A stretch of 64,000 bases of DNA from Candidatus Eiseniibacteriota bacterium (GCA_016710095.1 JADJLL010000014.1:1-64000); one strand, 5' to 3'; numbered from the stretch's first letter, positions 20,789 through 29,665 are shown. The notes: a model not told the origin generated them from the sequence alone. Numbers and translations are program-made.

Positions 20789-21485
20789 GCGACGCGAACG
20801 CGGCGCTGGTGCTCGTGGTGGACGACGACGTGCCGATCCGGCGCTTCCTGCGCGCGGGGCTCGAGAGCGCGGGCTACCGCCTGATCGAGGCGGGCACGGC
20901 GCCGACGCGCTGCGCGAGGCCTCGACCCGATCGCCGGACGTGATCCTGCTCGATCTCGGCCTTCCGGACATGGACGGCTTCGAGGTCGTGAAGCGCCTGC
21001 GCGAGTGGACGCGGCTGCCGGTGATCGTGCTTTCGGCGCGGGGGCAGGAGCAGGACAAGATCCGCGCGCTCGACTCCGGCGCGGACGACTACGTCACCAA
21101 GCCGTTCGCGATGGGCGAGCTGCTCGCGCGCGTGCGCGCGGCGCTGCGCCACCACAGCCGCACGCAGGACGGGGCGGAAGCGAGCGTCGTGCAGGTGGAC
21201 GACCTGCGCGTGGACCTCGGCGAGCGCCGCGTGTCGGTCGGCGAGCGCGACGTGAAGCTGACGCCGATCGAGTACCGGCTGATCGCACTGCTCGCCAAGC
21301 ACGCCGGGCGCGTGCTCACGCACGAGCAGATCCTGCGGGAAGTCTGGGGCCCGCAGGCGACCGGCCAGCACCACTACACGCGCGTGTACATGGCGCAGCT
21401 GCGCCAGAAGCTCGAGTCCGACCCGTCCCGGCCGCGCTGGCTCGTGAGCGAGCCCGGGGTCGGCTACCGCCTGCGCGAGGGCTGA
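20785..21485 (+). CDS. kdpE: KdpE, OmpR-family response regulator; frameshift
   Basis: Partner of KdpD. The GTG at 20785 overlaps the kdpD stop. Before the break it reads ALVLVVDDDVPIRRFLRAGL (the acidic pocket); after it, DALREASTRSPDVILLDLGL with the phospho-Asp, the VTKPF loop, and a C-terminal winged helix (KLTPIEYRLIALLAKHAGRV, LREVWGPQATGQHHYTRVYM). The break is at about 20899 in 'gcacggcgcc'; one missing G restores the frame. The truncated first frame would stop after about 50 codons. The two halves are both well conserved, so a sequence error is more likely than inactivation. Confidence 0.92.
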
Positions 21486-21562
21486 CGGCCTCGGGCGGCC
21501 GGTTTTCGGCCCGCCCGCCCCTGTGCGAAACTGCCGGCCCATCCACGGAGGGCTGCTTTCGC

Positions 21563-22654
21563 ATGCGCTGGTCGCTTCGCCTGGCGACGGTCCTGGGTAT
21601 CCGGATCGAAGTCCACGTCACGTTCCTGCTGCTGCTGCTCGCGTACGTCGCGATGTCGCGCGCGGCCAATCCGGCCGAAGTGGCGGTCGTCGTGGGCGAC
21701 GTGCTGCTGCTGTTCGGCTGCGTGCTGCTGCACGAACTCGGGCACGCGCTCATGGCGCGCCGGTTCGGCGTCAACACGCGCGAGATCGTGCTCACGGGCA
21801 TCGGCGGCATCGCGCGCCTCGAACGCATGCCGGAGCGCCCGCTGCACGAGATGATGGTCGCGCTCGCGGGACCCGCGGTGAACGTCGTGCTCGCCACGCT
21901 GGTCGGCGTCTTCCTGCTGCAGCGCCACGAATCGTGGAACGCCATCACCGAGGCCGCGATCGCCGGGCACGCGCTCGAGTTCCTCTTCTACGTGAACGTC
22001 GTGATGTTCTTCTTCAATCTCATCCCCGCGTTCCCGATGGACGGCGGCCGCGTGCTGCGGGCCGTGCTCGCGATGATGATGCCGTTCGCGCGCGCCACGC
22101 GTTACGCCTCGCTCGTCGGGCAGGGCTTCGCGGTCGTGTTCGCCGTCGTCGGCACGCTCGTGACGCACAACCTCGCGCTCGTGGCGATCGCGCTGTTCGT
22201 GTTCCTCACGGCGCGCGAGGAACGCGCGCTCGTGCAGACGCGCAGCTCGCTCACCGGCATGCCCGTGAGCGCCGCGATGGTCACCGCGTTCCTGAGCCTC
22301 GAGACGCGCCACGAGCTGTCGCACGCCGTGGACCTGCTGCTCGCGGGCGAGCAGAAGGACTTCCCGGTGCTCGAGGACGGCACGTTCCTCGGCATGCTTT
22401 CGCGCGACGACCTGCTCCGCGGCATGCGCACCGAAGGCCCGGACTCGCCGGTCGGGCGCCTCGTGCGCCTCGACGTGTCGCCGATCGAGGCGAGCATGCC
22501 GCTCGACGCCGCGCTGCAGCGCATGAGCGCGACGCGCCAGAGCGCGCTGCCCGTCATGCTGCGCGGACGGCTCGTCGGCATGCTCACGCTCGAGAACATC
22601 CGCGAGCTGCTGCTGGTGCAGGAGGCCCGCCAGCGCCACGCCGGTACGGCGTAG
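21563..22654 (+). CDS. Site-2 protease family (M50) membrane metalloprotease with C-terminal CBS pair
   Basis: Intramembrane zinc protease of the SpoIVFB/S2P-like group. The first metal motif HELGHALMARRFGV sits at about residue 56 in a membrane helix. The second, NLIPAFPMDGGRVLRA, is at about 152 with the third Asp ligand. Two CBS domains occupy about residues 230-355 (SAAMVTAFLSLETRHELSHA; SPIEASMPLDAALQRM; LVGMLTLENIRELL), which in this subfamily bind adenine nucleotides and may gate activity. 363 aa. It starts 78 nt after kdpE. The substrate is unknown. Confidence 0.92.
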   Translation: MRWSLRLATVLGIRIEVHVTFLLLLLAYVAMSRAANPAEVAVVVGDVLLLFGCVLLHELGHALMARRFGVNTREIVLTGIGGIARLERMPERPLHEMMVALAGPAVNVVLATLVGVFLLQRHESWNAITEAAIAGHALEFLFYVNVVMFFFNLIPAFPMDGGRVLRAVLAMMMPFARATRYASLVGQGFAVVFAVVGTLVTHNLALVAIALFVFLTAREERALVQTRSSLTGMPVSAAMVTAFLSLETRHELSHAVDLLLAGEQKDFPVLEDGTFLGMLSRDDLLRGMRTEGPDSPVGRLVRLDVSPIEASMPLDAALQRMSATRQSALPVMLRGRLVGMLTLENIRELLLVQEARQRHAGTA

Positions 22655-22662
22655 GCGACGGC

Positions 22663-23487
22663 ATGAAGCGCGTCCTGCACGCACGGTGGCTGCTGCCCTT
22701 CGTGGTGGTCGTGACCGCGTTCGTGCTGTGGCAGGGGACGCGCGGCCCGCGGTGGCACGACGTGCGGCCGGGCGTCGAGTTCTCGACCTTCGCCGGCGAC
22801 CCGTGGTGCCGGTTCGGATCGTCGTCGATCGCGGTGCTGCGCTGCGATCCTTCGCGCGTGAAGCTGCGCGTGCGCCACTGGTCGCGCTCGGGCGTGGACT
22901 CGCCGCCGAGCATCCTCGGCTGGCATCAGGCGACGCGCGCGGTCGCGGTATTCAACGCCGGGCAGTACTACCCGGACTGGCGCTACATGGGACTGCTCGT
23001 CAGCGACGGCGACACGGTGTCGTCGCGTCGTCATCCCGAGTTCCAGGGCGCGCTCGTGGGGCGCGTGAAGGACGGCCGGCTCGACTCGCGCGTGCTCGAC
23101 CTCGCGACCACGCCGCTGCTGCGCGACGAGGGCTGGAGCCAGGTCGCGCAGTCGTTCATGTTGTTCGACCGCGCGGGCGGTGTGCGCGTGCGGCGCTCGA
23201 GCAAGATCGCGCAGCGCACGGCGGTCGCCGAGGACGAGAAGGGCCGGCTCGTGGTCATCGTGACCGAGGGCGGCTACACGATCGCCGACTTCGCGTCGCT
23301 GCTGCGCAAGTCGCCGCTGCGGCTCACGCACGCGATGTCCATGGACGGCGGACTCGAGGCCGAGCTGGTCGTCGAGGCGCGCAACTTCCACTACGCGAGC
23401 TTCGGCCCGTGGGACGGCATGGGCTCGAGCACCGCGCCCGGGGCCAACGTGCCGCTGCCCGCCGTCATCACACTGGAGGCGCCATGA
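22663..23487 (+). CDS. Phosphodiester glycosidase family protein (NAGPA/DUF2233 domain)
   Basis: 274-aa exported or membrane-anchored protein. A single N-terminal hydrophobic helix (LLPFVVVVTAFVLW) is followed by a domain with the family's hallmarks: FNAGQYYPDWRYMGLLVSDG, an internal VIVTEGGYTIADFASLLRK, and the late AMSMDGGLEAELVVEARNF with the conserved DGG. Relatives hydrolyse phosphodiester-linked sugars, for example in human NAGPA or in bacterial wall metabolism. The start lies 8 nt after the M50 gene stop and the stop overlaps the following Nudix gene (ATGA), so the three genes form one unit. The substrate is unknown. Confidence 0.85.
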   Translation: MKRVLHARWLLPFVVVVTAFVLWQGTRGPRWHDVRPGVEFSTFAGDPWCRFGSSSIAVLRCDPSRVKLRVRHWSRSGVDSPPSILGWHQATRAVAVFNAGQYYPDWRYMGLLVSDGDTVSSRRHPEFQGALVGRVKDGRLDSRVLDLATTPLLRDEGWSQVAQSFMLFDRAGGVRVRRSSKIAQRTAVAEDEKGRLVVIVTEGGYTIADFASLLRKSPLRLTHAMSMDGGLEAELVVEARNFHYASFGPWDGMGSSTAPGANVPLPAVITLEAP

Positions 23488-24296
23488 CCGCCGCGCGCGC
23501 GAAGAGCCCCGAGTTTCCCTGCGTGCGCTGCGGCCGCCCCGTGCGGCGCGCGCCCGCGACGAAGCATCGTCCGCGCACGATCGCGTGCCCGCGCTGCCGC
23601 TACCTGCTCTACGACTATCCGCGTCCCGCCGCGGGCGTGCTCGTGGTGAAGGGCGATGACGTGCTGCTGCTGCGGCGCGGGCACACGCCTCGCCTCGGCT
23701 GTCTCGACGTGCCCGGCGGGTTCATGGACGCGGGCGAGAGCATCGAGGGCGCCGCGCGCCGCGAGCTGCGCGAAGAAACCGGCCTCACGGTCGGCGCGCT
23801 CGAGCCGCTCGGGTTCTATTGGGACACGTACGACCTGCCCGGCTTCGGCGAGTTCCCGACGATGAACTGGTACTTCGTCGGCCGCTGGCGCCGCGGCGTG
23901 CCCGTGGGCGCCGACGACGCCGCGAGCGCCGAGTGGGTGCCGCTCGCGCGCCTCGCCGCGATGAAGCGCGAGTACGCGTGGTCGCACATGCCGGAGCTGT
24001 TCGCGGCGCTGAAGAAGTGGGCGCGGGGCCCCCGGGGGCCGCCCCCCCCCCCACCCGACCCCCCCGGCCCCCCCCCCCCCCCCCCGCCCGGCGGCGCGAA
24101 GGGCGCGCGTGACGATCGCCGGGACGCACGACCTGCGGTGCCCCGCCCGGGCGGCGGCCCCCGCGCCCGGCCTTCGGCGGGTTCGCCGCGCAGCCCTGCG
24201 GCCGCGAAACGTGGCTCGTCGAACGCGACCCGTCCGGCGCCGAACGCGCTTCCGGCCGGCAGGAAACGCACGCGCCGCACCCGATGCCCGGCGTGA
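23484..24296 (+). CDS. Zinc-ribbon Nudix hydrolase; C-terminus corrupted by a poly-C tract
   Basis: Nudix pyrophosphohydrolase with an N-terminal zinc ribbon (Cys13, Cys16, Cys35, Cys38), the arrangement of NADH pyrophosphatase NudC-like and YjaD-like enzymes. The Nudix box is GGFMDAGESIEGAARRELRE followed by ETG, at residues about 77-99. It is followed by FYWDTYDLPGFGEFPTMNWY and WVPLARLAAMKREYAW. The recognisable protein ends near ALKKWAR at about 24027. After that the frame reads through C and G homopolymers into Pro-rich and Arg-rich sequence to 24296, which I regard as artefact. The true stop is probably within or just after 24026-24092. The ATG overlaps the stop of the glycosidase gene. 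Confidence 0.85.
   Translation: MTAARAKSPEFPCVRCGRPVRRAPATKHRPRTIACPRCRYLLYDYPRPAAGVLVVKGDDVLLLRRGHTPRLGCLDVPGGFMDAGESIEGAARRELREETGLTVGALEPLGFYWDTYDLPGFGEFPTMNWYFVGRWRRGVPVGADDAASAEWVPLARLAAMKREYAWSHMPELFAALKKWARGPRGPPPPPPDPPGPPPPPPPGGAKGARDDRRDARPAVPRPGGGPRARPSAGSPRSPAAAKRGSSNATRPAPNALPAGRKRTRRTRCPA
24026..24092 (+). repeat. Poly-C/G low-complexity tract at a gene boundary
   Basis: Runs of C up to about 17 long, interrupted by single A or G bases, with a preceding ggggcccccgggggcc palindrome. It sits exactly where the Nudix gene should end and the next gene begin, and both neighbouring reading frames become implausible here. It most likely marks a low-quality or misassembled stretch. Confidence 0.75.
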
Positions 24297-24820
24297 TCGA
24301 GTGGAGCGCGGCGTGCGACGAGGCGCAGCGCGTGACCGCGCTGGAAGTGCGCTGGCAGGTGGGCGCCATGAACGTGCACGCGAAGCATGCGGCCGACGGC
24401 GCGCTCGACGCGCAGCGCTGGACCGTGCAGCTCGAGTACGGCGGCAACGCGCGCACGCAGGAAGGTGACTATCCGCCACGCTCGCACGTGGTGTTCGGCT
24501 CGCCCGTGCTGCAGTCGTGGGTGCTGCGCCGGTTCGCGCTCGCGCCGGGAGCGGAACACGCGTTCCCCGCGCTCGTCGTGGGGCCGCCGTGGATGATGGT
24601 CGAGCCGGGGCAGCACACGATTCGCTGCACGGCGGCCGAAACGCGCGAGACGTGCGAAGGGCCGCGCGCGCTCAAGCGCGTCGAATGGACCGATCCCGCG
24701 ACGCCGGATGCCGGCGAGCTGACGCTCTGGCTCGACGACGGCGACGTGATCCACGAGCTGTGGGAAGGCGTCGGCGCGGTGGCGCCGTCGGCGAAGCTGG
24801 TCGAACTGCGTCGCGACTGA
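24284..24820 (+). CDS. Hypothetical protein, N-terminus unresolved
   Basis: No family recognised. From ATG 24284 the frame encodes 178 aa beginning MPGVIEWSAACDEAQRVTAL. It is beta-rich with one short aromatic/Pro patch (LVVGPPWMMVEPGQ) and ends LVELRRD. Codon choice upstream in the same frame (GGFAAQPCGRETWLVERDPS from about 24176) also looks genuinely coding, so the gene probably begins earlier. It cannot be traced because of the poly-C tract and an in-frame TGA at 24110. Several Cys (CDEAQ, IRCTAAETRETCE) could form a disulfide in an exported protein, but no signal peptide is visible. Confidence 0.6.
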   Translation: MPGVIEWSAACDEAQRVTALEVRWQVGAMNVHAKHAADGALDAQRWTVQLEYGGNARTQEGDYPPRSHVVFGSPVLQSWVLRRFALAPGAEHAFPALVVGPPWMMVEPGQHTIRCTAAETRETCEGPRALKRVEWTDPATPDAGELTLWLDDGDVIHELWEGVGAVAPSAKLVELRRD

Positions 24821-24865
24821 CGCGCGCGGCAGCCGGCGCGCGGCCAGCGGCCGCGGCCCCTGCCG

Positions 24866-26095
24866 TCATCCAAAAAACAGGTACGTGACCCCGATCGCGG
24901 CGAGCACGCCCGCGAACTCCGCGGCCAGCGCGCACGCGAGCGCGTGACGCGTCTTCTTGACGCCCACGGAGCCGAAGTACACGGCGAGCACGTAGAACGT
25001 CGTCTCGGTGCTGCCCTGGATCACGCAGCTCAGGCGCCCCGCGAACGAGTCGGCGCCCATGGTCTTCATGGTCTCGACCATCATGCCGCGCGCGCCGCCG
25101 CCCGAGAACGGCTTGATGAGCGCGGTCGGCAGCGCGTCCACCCAGCGCGCGTCCATGGACAGCTGGCCGACGCCGGCGCGGATCGCGCCGAGCAGCGCAT
25201 CGAGCGCGCCGCTCGCGCGCAGCGCGCCCACGGCGACGAGGATCGCGACGAGGTAGGGCACGATGCCGATCGCGACCTGGAAGCCTTCCTTCGCGCCCTC
25301 GATGAACACTTCGTAGAGCGGGATCTTCTTGATCGCGCCCGCCACGAGGAACGTGCTGATGAGCCCGATCAGGATCACGTTCGCGAGGATGCCGGACTGC
25401 AGCGCGACCGCCGCCGCGTCGAGCCGCGAGAAATGCCACACGAGCGCGGCCATGAGGGCGGTGAGCCCGCCGAGCCAGCCGAGCACGACGCCGTTGAACA
25501 GGTTGATGCGCTGCACCGTCGCCACGATGAGCAGGCCGATCACGTCGGCGATGTACGTCGCGATCAGGATCGGCACGAACACGTCGGCCGGGTTCGCGGC
25601 GCCCATCTGCGCGCGGAACGTCATGATCGAGATCGGCACGAGCGTCACGGACGACGCGTTCATGACCATGAACAGGATCATCTCGTCGCTCGCGGTGTCC
25701 GGCGTCTTGTTGAGCGACTGCAGCTCCTTCATGGCCTTCAGGCCGAGCGGCGTCGCGGCGTTGTCGAGCCCGAGCATGTTGGCGGAGCGGTTCATCACGA
25801 TCGCGCCGGAGGCCGGGTGCCCGGCGGGAATGCCGGGGAAGAGCCGCGCGAACAGCGGGCCGACGAGGCGCGCGATGAGCTCGGTGACTCCGCCCTTTTC
25901 GGCGATCTTCATGAAGCCGAGCCACAGCGACATGATGCCGGTGAGCCCGATCGAGATCTCGAACGCGGTCTTGGACGAATCGAAGAGCGAGGCGACGACG
26001 TCCTTGAGGACGTCGGGCTTGCCGCCGACGGTCGCGGCGAGCGCGGCCGCCACGAAGGCGATCAGGAAGAGCGCGGTCCAGATCCAATTGAGCAT
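24866..26095 (-). CDS. SpmA-SpmB fusion, nucleoside-recognition (Gate) domain membrane protein
   Basis: A 409-aa polytopic protein that joins the two spore maturation proteins in one chain. The first half is SpmA-like (MLNWIWTALFLIAFVAAALA, NRSANMLGLDNAATPLGLKA), the second SpmB-like (NVILIGLISTFLVAGAIKKI, FSGGGARGMMVETMKTMGAD, IQGSTETTFYVLAVYFGSVG). Both halves carry the Gate/nucleoside-recognition pattern. In Bacillus, SpmA and SpmB are needed for spore core dehydration; in non-sporulating bacteria the fused form is common and its role is unknown, probably transport. About ten to twelve helices. It converges with the gene to its left. Confidence 0.88.
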   Translation of the reverse strand: MLNWIWTALFLIAFVAAALAATVGGKPDVLKDVVASLFDSSKTAFEISIGLTGIMSLWLGFMKIAEKGGVTELIARLVGPLFARLFPGIPAGHPASGAIVMNRSANMLGLDNAATPLGLKAMKELQSLNKTPDTASDEMILFMVMNASSVTLVPISIMTFRAQMGAANPADVFVPILIATYIADVIGLLIVATVQRINLFNGVVLGWLGGLTALMAALVWHFSRLDAAAVALQSGILANVILIGLISTFLVAGAIKKIPLYEVFIEGAKEGFQVAIGIVPYLVAILVAVGALRASGALDALLGAIRAGVGQLSMDARWVDALPTALIKPFSGGGARGMMVETMKTMGADSFAGRLSCVIQGSTETTFYVLAVYFGSVGVKKTRHALACALAAEFAGVLAAIGVTYLFFG

Positions 26096-26218
26096 GGGCG
26101 GCAGGATGGGAGCGCGGCGCGCGGGGCGTCAAGCGCTTTGGCTCGACGTCGCGCCGCCACGCCGCCGGTCTGATAGGGTGCGCGCCGTCCGTTCGACGCC
26201 TCACCACCGGAGCCCGAC

Positions 26219-26599
26219 GTGTCCACGCCCGACAACGCCACGCCCACCGAACCCGAAACGCTCGCGACCACGCCCGCCGGCAGCGGCTGGGGCAGGCGCG
26301 TCGCGACCATCTACCTGACACTCGTGGGGCTCTCGCTCGTGCTCACGTTCGTCGAGGTCGCGCGAGGCGAACGTGGACTGGGCGCCGTCGCGGTCACCGT
26401 GCTCACGGCGCCGTGGTCGGGACTGCTCGCCAACCTCGCGCAGGCGATCGGGCCTTCGCTGAGCGTCGGCGCGATGCGCGCGCTGGGCGTGGCGCTCACC
26501 GTGGGGGCGGCGCTGCTCAACGCGCGCGTGTTCTACGGCATCGTCGCGCGCATGCAGCGCGACGCGCAGGGCGCGGTGAACTCGCGCCCCTCGCGCTGA
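26219..26599 (+). CDS. Small hypothetical membrane protein
   Basis: 126 aa, GTG start with ggag 8 nt upstream. The first 25 residues are Thr/Pro-rich and hydrophilic. Then two to three hydrophobic segments follow (VATIYLTLVGLSLVLTFVEV; VAVTVLTAPWSGLLANLAQA; ALGVALTVGAALLNARVFYG), ending in a basic cytoplasmic tail. The layout resembles small SCO4225-type membrane proteins, but I do not recognise a firm family. It is divergent from the SpmAB gene (124 nt) and ends 7 nt from the convergent PNPOx-fold gene. Confidence 0.65.
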   Translation: MSTPDNATPTEPETLATTPAGSGWGRRVATIYLTLVGLSLVLTFVEVARGERGLGAVAVTVLTAPWSGLLANLAQAIGPSLSVGAMRALGVALTVGAALLNARVFYGIVARMQRDAQGAVNSRPSR

Positions 26600-26606
26600 A
26601 CTCCGA

Positions 26607-27152
26607 TCAGCTCGCGATCCCCGGCAGGCCGTCGAGGCTGAGCGCGTTCTTCTCGCCGCGGTACTGCGTCAGGCCGTCCGGGCCCTGCGATTCCGCCCAG
26701 CGGATCAGCGTGTCGCGGTCTTCCTTCACGTCCATGCGCGGCACGGCGTAGCCGCACGACGTGCTGATGCGCGTGAGCGTCGCGCGCACGATCGCGCGCG
26801 CGCCCGGGATCCACGTGAAGCGCGGCAGCAGCGCGTCCCAGTCGGGCGTGCCGGGCACGACCACGTCGGCGGTGCCCTGCAGGCGCAGGATCTTCGGTGC
26901 GCCCGTGAACGCGCACATCATGAGACAGATGCGCCCGTTCTCGCGCGCGTGCGCGATGGTCTCGACGCCGCTGCCCGTGAGGTCGAGGTAGCCGACCGTG
27001 CGCTCGCCCAGGATGCGGAACGAGTCGAGTCCCTTGGGCGAGAGGTTCACGAGGCCGTCGCCCGCGAGCGGCGCGGAGGCGACGAAGAACATCGGCTGCT
27101 GTGCGATCCATTGCTGCAGTTCGGGCGTGATCACGTCGAAGGTCTTGCTCAC
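26607..27152 (-). CDS. Pyridoxamine 5'-phosphate oxidase-family (FMN split-barrel) protein
   Basis: 181-aa split-barrel flavoprotein candidate. The N-terminal helix and strand (FDVITPELQQWIAQQPMFFV) are followed by NLSPKGLDSFRILGERTVGY and a dimer strand with RICLMMCAFTGAPKILRLQG, typical of the general-stress/PNPOx-like group that binds FMN or F420. The late segment STSCGYAVPRMDVKEDRDTL is also found in related uncharacterised proteins. The substrate is unknown; it is unlikely to be the true PdxH because the PLP-binding pattern is absent. Start at ATG 27152 with ggagccc upstream. Confidence 0.82.
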   Translation of the reverse strand: MSKTFDVITPELQQWIAQQPMFFVASAPLAGDGLVNLSPKGLDSFRILGERTVGYLDLTGSGVETIAHARENGRICLMMCAFTGAPKILRLQGTADVVVPGTPDWDALLPRFTWIPGARAIVRATLTRISTSCGYAVPRMDVKEDRDTLIRWAESQGPDGLTQYRGEKNALSLDGLPGIAS

Positions 27153-27274
27153 GAGGGCTCCCGGTCGGATGGAGGAGAGGGGGCGACGCGCGTGGGGGTC
27201 GGGTCGAGCGACCCGCGCGTGCGCATGTTCGCACGCGGCCGTATCCTGTTTGCCAACTTCCTGTGGAGGCGTCC

Positions 27275-28333
27275 ATGAACATCCTCGTGCTCGGTGGCGG
27301 CCAGCAGGGCCGCGTCATCGCGTCCGACCTCGCCGCATCGCGGCCCGCCGACCGGATCACGGTCGCGGACCTGCGCCTGCCGCAGCTGCCCGCGCTTCCC
27401 AACCTGACTGCGGTCGAAGCCGACCTGTCGTCGTCCGAGGCGATCGCGCGGCTGCTGCACGCGCACGACATGGGCGTCGGCGCGCTGCCGAGCCGCTTCG
27501 GCTACGGCGCCATGCAGGCGGCGATCGCCGCGAAGCGCCCGCTCGCCGACGTGAGCTTCTCGGCCGAGAACCCGCTGACGCTGCAGGCGGAAGCGTGCGC
27601 GGCCGGCGTGACGATCGTGCCGGACTGCGGGCTCGCGCCCGGGCTGTCGCACCTGTGCTGCGGACACGCCGGCGCGCAGGGACCGCTCGACGAGCTCGAC
27701 ATCTCGGTCGGCGGCGTCGCACAGGACCCCACGCGGCCGTACGGCTACGTGGTCACGTGGTCGGTCGAGGACTTGCTGGAAGAGTACGTGCGCGACGCGC
27801 GCGTCATGCGAGACGGCCAGCCGACGGCCGTCCCCGTGTTCTCGGACTTGAAGCGCGTGCAGGTGGACGGCGCGGGCGAGATGGAGTCGTTCCTGAACGA
27901 CGGCCTACGCACGCTGATCGAGACCATGCCCAAAATGCCGAACATGTCCGAGCGCACGCTGCGCTGGCCCGGCCACGTACACGCGATTCGCCCGCTCGTG
28001 GCGTCCGGCGCATTCGTCGAAACGCTTCGCCGCGAGTGCGTGACCAAGCCCGAGAACGATCTCGTGGCGATGGTCGTGTACGCGCGCTGGAAGTCCGGGC
28101 GCGAATCGCGCATGACGCTCGTGGACCGCTACGACGCGGCGAGCGGGCTCACCGCCATGGCGCGCACGACCGCGCTCACGACGTCCGTCACCGCGCAGCT
28201 GCTCGCGGACGGCGGCGTGCCCGAGAAGGGCGTGCGCATGCTCGAGCACGTCGGACGCGACACGAAGGCCTACGGCTTCATTCTCGGCGAGCTCGCGAAG
28301 CGCGGCGTGCGGCTGAACTGGAAGGACGCATGA
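27275..28333 (+). CDS. Saccharopine dehydrogenase-like NAD(P)-binding oxidoreductase
   Basis: 352 aa. An N-terminal Rossmann fold (MNILVLGGGQQGRVIASDLA) is followed by ADVSFSAENPLTLQAEACAA and VTIVPDCGLAPGLSHLCCGH, the pattern of saccharopine/lysine-ketoglutarate reductase-like enzymes (also LYS9-like). The C-terminal catalytic domain carries LRWPGHVHAIRPLVASGAF. ATG 27275 is chosen over the upstream in-frame ATG because tggagg lies 5 nt before it and the GxGxxG motif then begins at residue 6. The stop overlaps the DUF4032 gene (ATGA), so the pair is co-translated. The substrate is not established; an amino-acid-derived imine or a related dehydrogenation is the family expectation. Confidence 0.85.
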   Translation: MNILVLGGGQQGRVIASDLAASRPADRITVADLRLPQLPALPNLTAVEADLSSSEAIARLLHAHDMGVGALPSRFGYGAMQAAIAAKRPLADVSFSAENPLTLQAEACAAGVTIVPDCGLAPGLSHLCCGHAGAQGPLDELDISVGGVAQDPTRPYGYVVTWSVEDLLEEYVRDARVMRDGQPTAVPVFSDLKRVQVDGAGEMESFLNDGLRTLIETMPKMPNMSERTLRWPGHVHAIRPLVASGAFVETLRRECVTKPENDLVAMVVYARWKSGRESRMTLVDRYDAASGLTAMARTTALTTSVTAQLLADGGVPEKGVRMLEHVGRDTKAYGFILGELAKRGVRLNWKDA

Positions 28334-29544
28334 CCGACTCACGGCTGGGACTGCTCTCGATGCAGGTGCGCCCGGGGCACCCGGACTTCCTCGATCTTCC
28401 GTGGCAGTACCCGATGCGCGAGTGGAGCGGACGCTGCGAGCGGCTCGTGGAGCTGCAGCGCGGCCTGTCGCGCCACGACGTCGTGTTCGTGGCGTACGGC
28501 TCGGCGGTGTACGCGATCAAGGAGCTGCCCGAGGGACTCGCCGAGCACGAGTACGACATGCTCATGAAACTCGAGGATCGTCACATGCCGTCGGTCTATG
28601 CGACGGGCCACGCGCGCATGCGGCACGCGGGCGGCGAAGTGCGCGCGGCGCTCGTCACGCGCTTCCTCGACGCGTCGCTGCCGTACCGCACGCTGTTCCA
28701 GAACCCCGGCCTCGCGCGCTATCGCGAGCGGCTGCTCGACGCGATGGCGGGCCTGCTCGTCCGGCTGCACCTGGCGGGCTTCTACTGGGGCGACTGCTCG
28801 CTGTCGAACACGCTCTTCCGCCGCGACGCGGGCGAGCTGCAGGCGTACCTCGTGGACGCCGAGACGACCGAGCACCACGACACGCTCGGCAACGGCGCGC
28901 GCCGTCAGGACCTGATGATTCTCGAGGAGAACATCACGGGCGACCTCGCCGACCTCGAGATCTTCGCCGAGCTGCCGGGATCCTTGAGCGCGTACGAGAC
29001 CGGGCCGCACATCCGCGAGCGCTACGAGGCGCTCTGGGCGGAGGTCAATCGCGAGGAAGTGTTCGCGCCCGACGAGCGCTGGCGGATCCAGGACCGTATT
29101 CGCAAGCTCAACGCGCTCGGCTTCTCGGTCGGCGAGATCGAACTCGAGTCCACGGGCGAGGGCGACCGCCTGCGCATGCGCACGATCGTCACCGACCGCG
29201 ACTACCACCGGCACCAGTTCCACAACCTCACGGGGCTCGTGGCGGAGGAAAAGCAGGCCGAGCGCATGCTGAACGAAGTGCTCGAGTTGAAGGCCACGCT
29301 CGCGCAGCGCGACAATCGCAGCGTGCCGCTGTCGGTCGCCGCGTTCCACTGGCAGCGCGACCGCTGGGAGCCGGCGATGAAGGCGCTCGCGCCGCTGCTC
29401 GGCCCGCAGGTCGAAGCGACCGAGCTGTACTGCCAGGTGCTCGAGCACAAGTGGTTCCTGTCCGAGCGCGCCCAGCGCGACGTCGGCATCGAGACCGCCA
29501 TGCAGGACTACGTCGAGAAGTTCAGGCCCACCGCCGGCGCCTGA
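28330..29544 (+). CDS. DUF4032 protein with N-terminal kinase-like fold
   Basis: 404 aa. The N-terminal 200 residues resemble lipopolysaccharide/Kdo-type kinases: ATP-lobe Lys in YGSAVYAIKELPEGLAEHEY, then the catalytic-loop-like LHLAGFYWGDCSLSNTLFRR with GDCSLSN matching an HxDxxxxN loop, and LQAYLVDAETTEHH in place of DFG (VDAE). The C-terminal part, from about residue 225, is the DUF4032 domain (RIRKLNALGFSVGEIELEST; DRDYHRHQFHNLTGL). The physiological target is unknown. Coupled by ATGA overlap to the dehydrogenase gene. The kinase relation is inference from motif spacing; the DUF4032 call is firm. Confidence 0.8.
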   Translation: MTDSRLGLLSMQVRPGHPDFLDLPWQYPMREWSGRCERLVELQRGLSRHDVVFVAYGSAVYAIKELPEGLAEHEYDMLMKLEDRHMPSVYATGHARMRHAGGEVRAALVTRFLDASLPYRTLFQNPGLARYRERLLDAMAGLLVRLHLAGFYWGDCSLSNTLFRRDAGELQAYLVDAETTEHHDTLGNGARRQDLMILEENITGDLADLEIFAELPGSLSAYETGPHIRERYEALWAEVNREEVFAPDERWRIQDRIRKLNALGFSVGEIELESTGEGDRLRMRTIVTDRDYHRHQFHNLTGLVAEEKQAERMLNEVLELKATLAQRDNRSVPLSVAAFHWQRDRWEPAMKALAPLLGPQVEATELYCQVLEHKWFLSERAQRDVGIETAMQDYVEKFRPTAGA

Positions 29545-29665
29545 ACGCGCGGCGGCGAACGGCCGCACGAACCCTTGTCCCTCGCGTGCCCGCGTGGCTA
29601 CTCTGCCGCGCATCGCGAAGCGCTCCCCCGCCATTTCCCGACCCCCTTTCCGGGAGGATTCCGGC

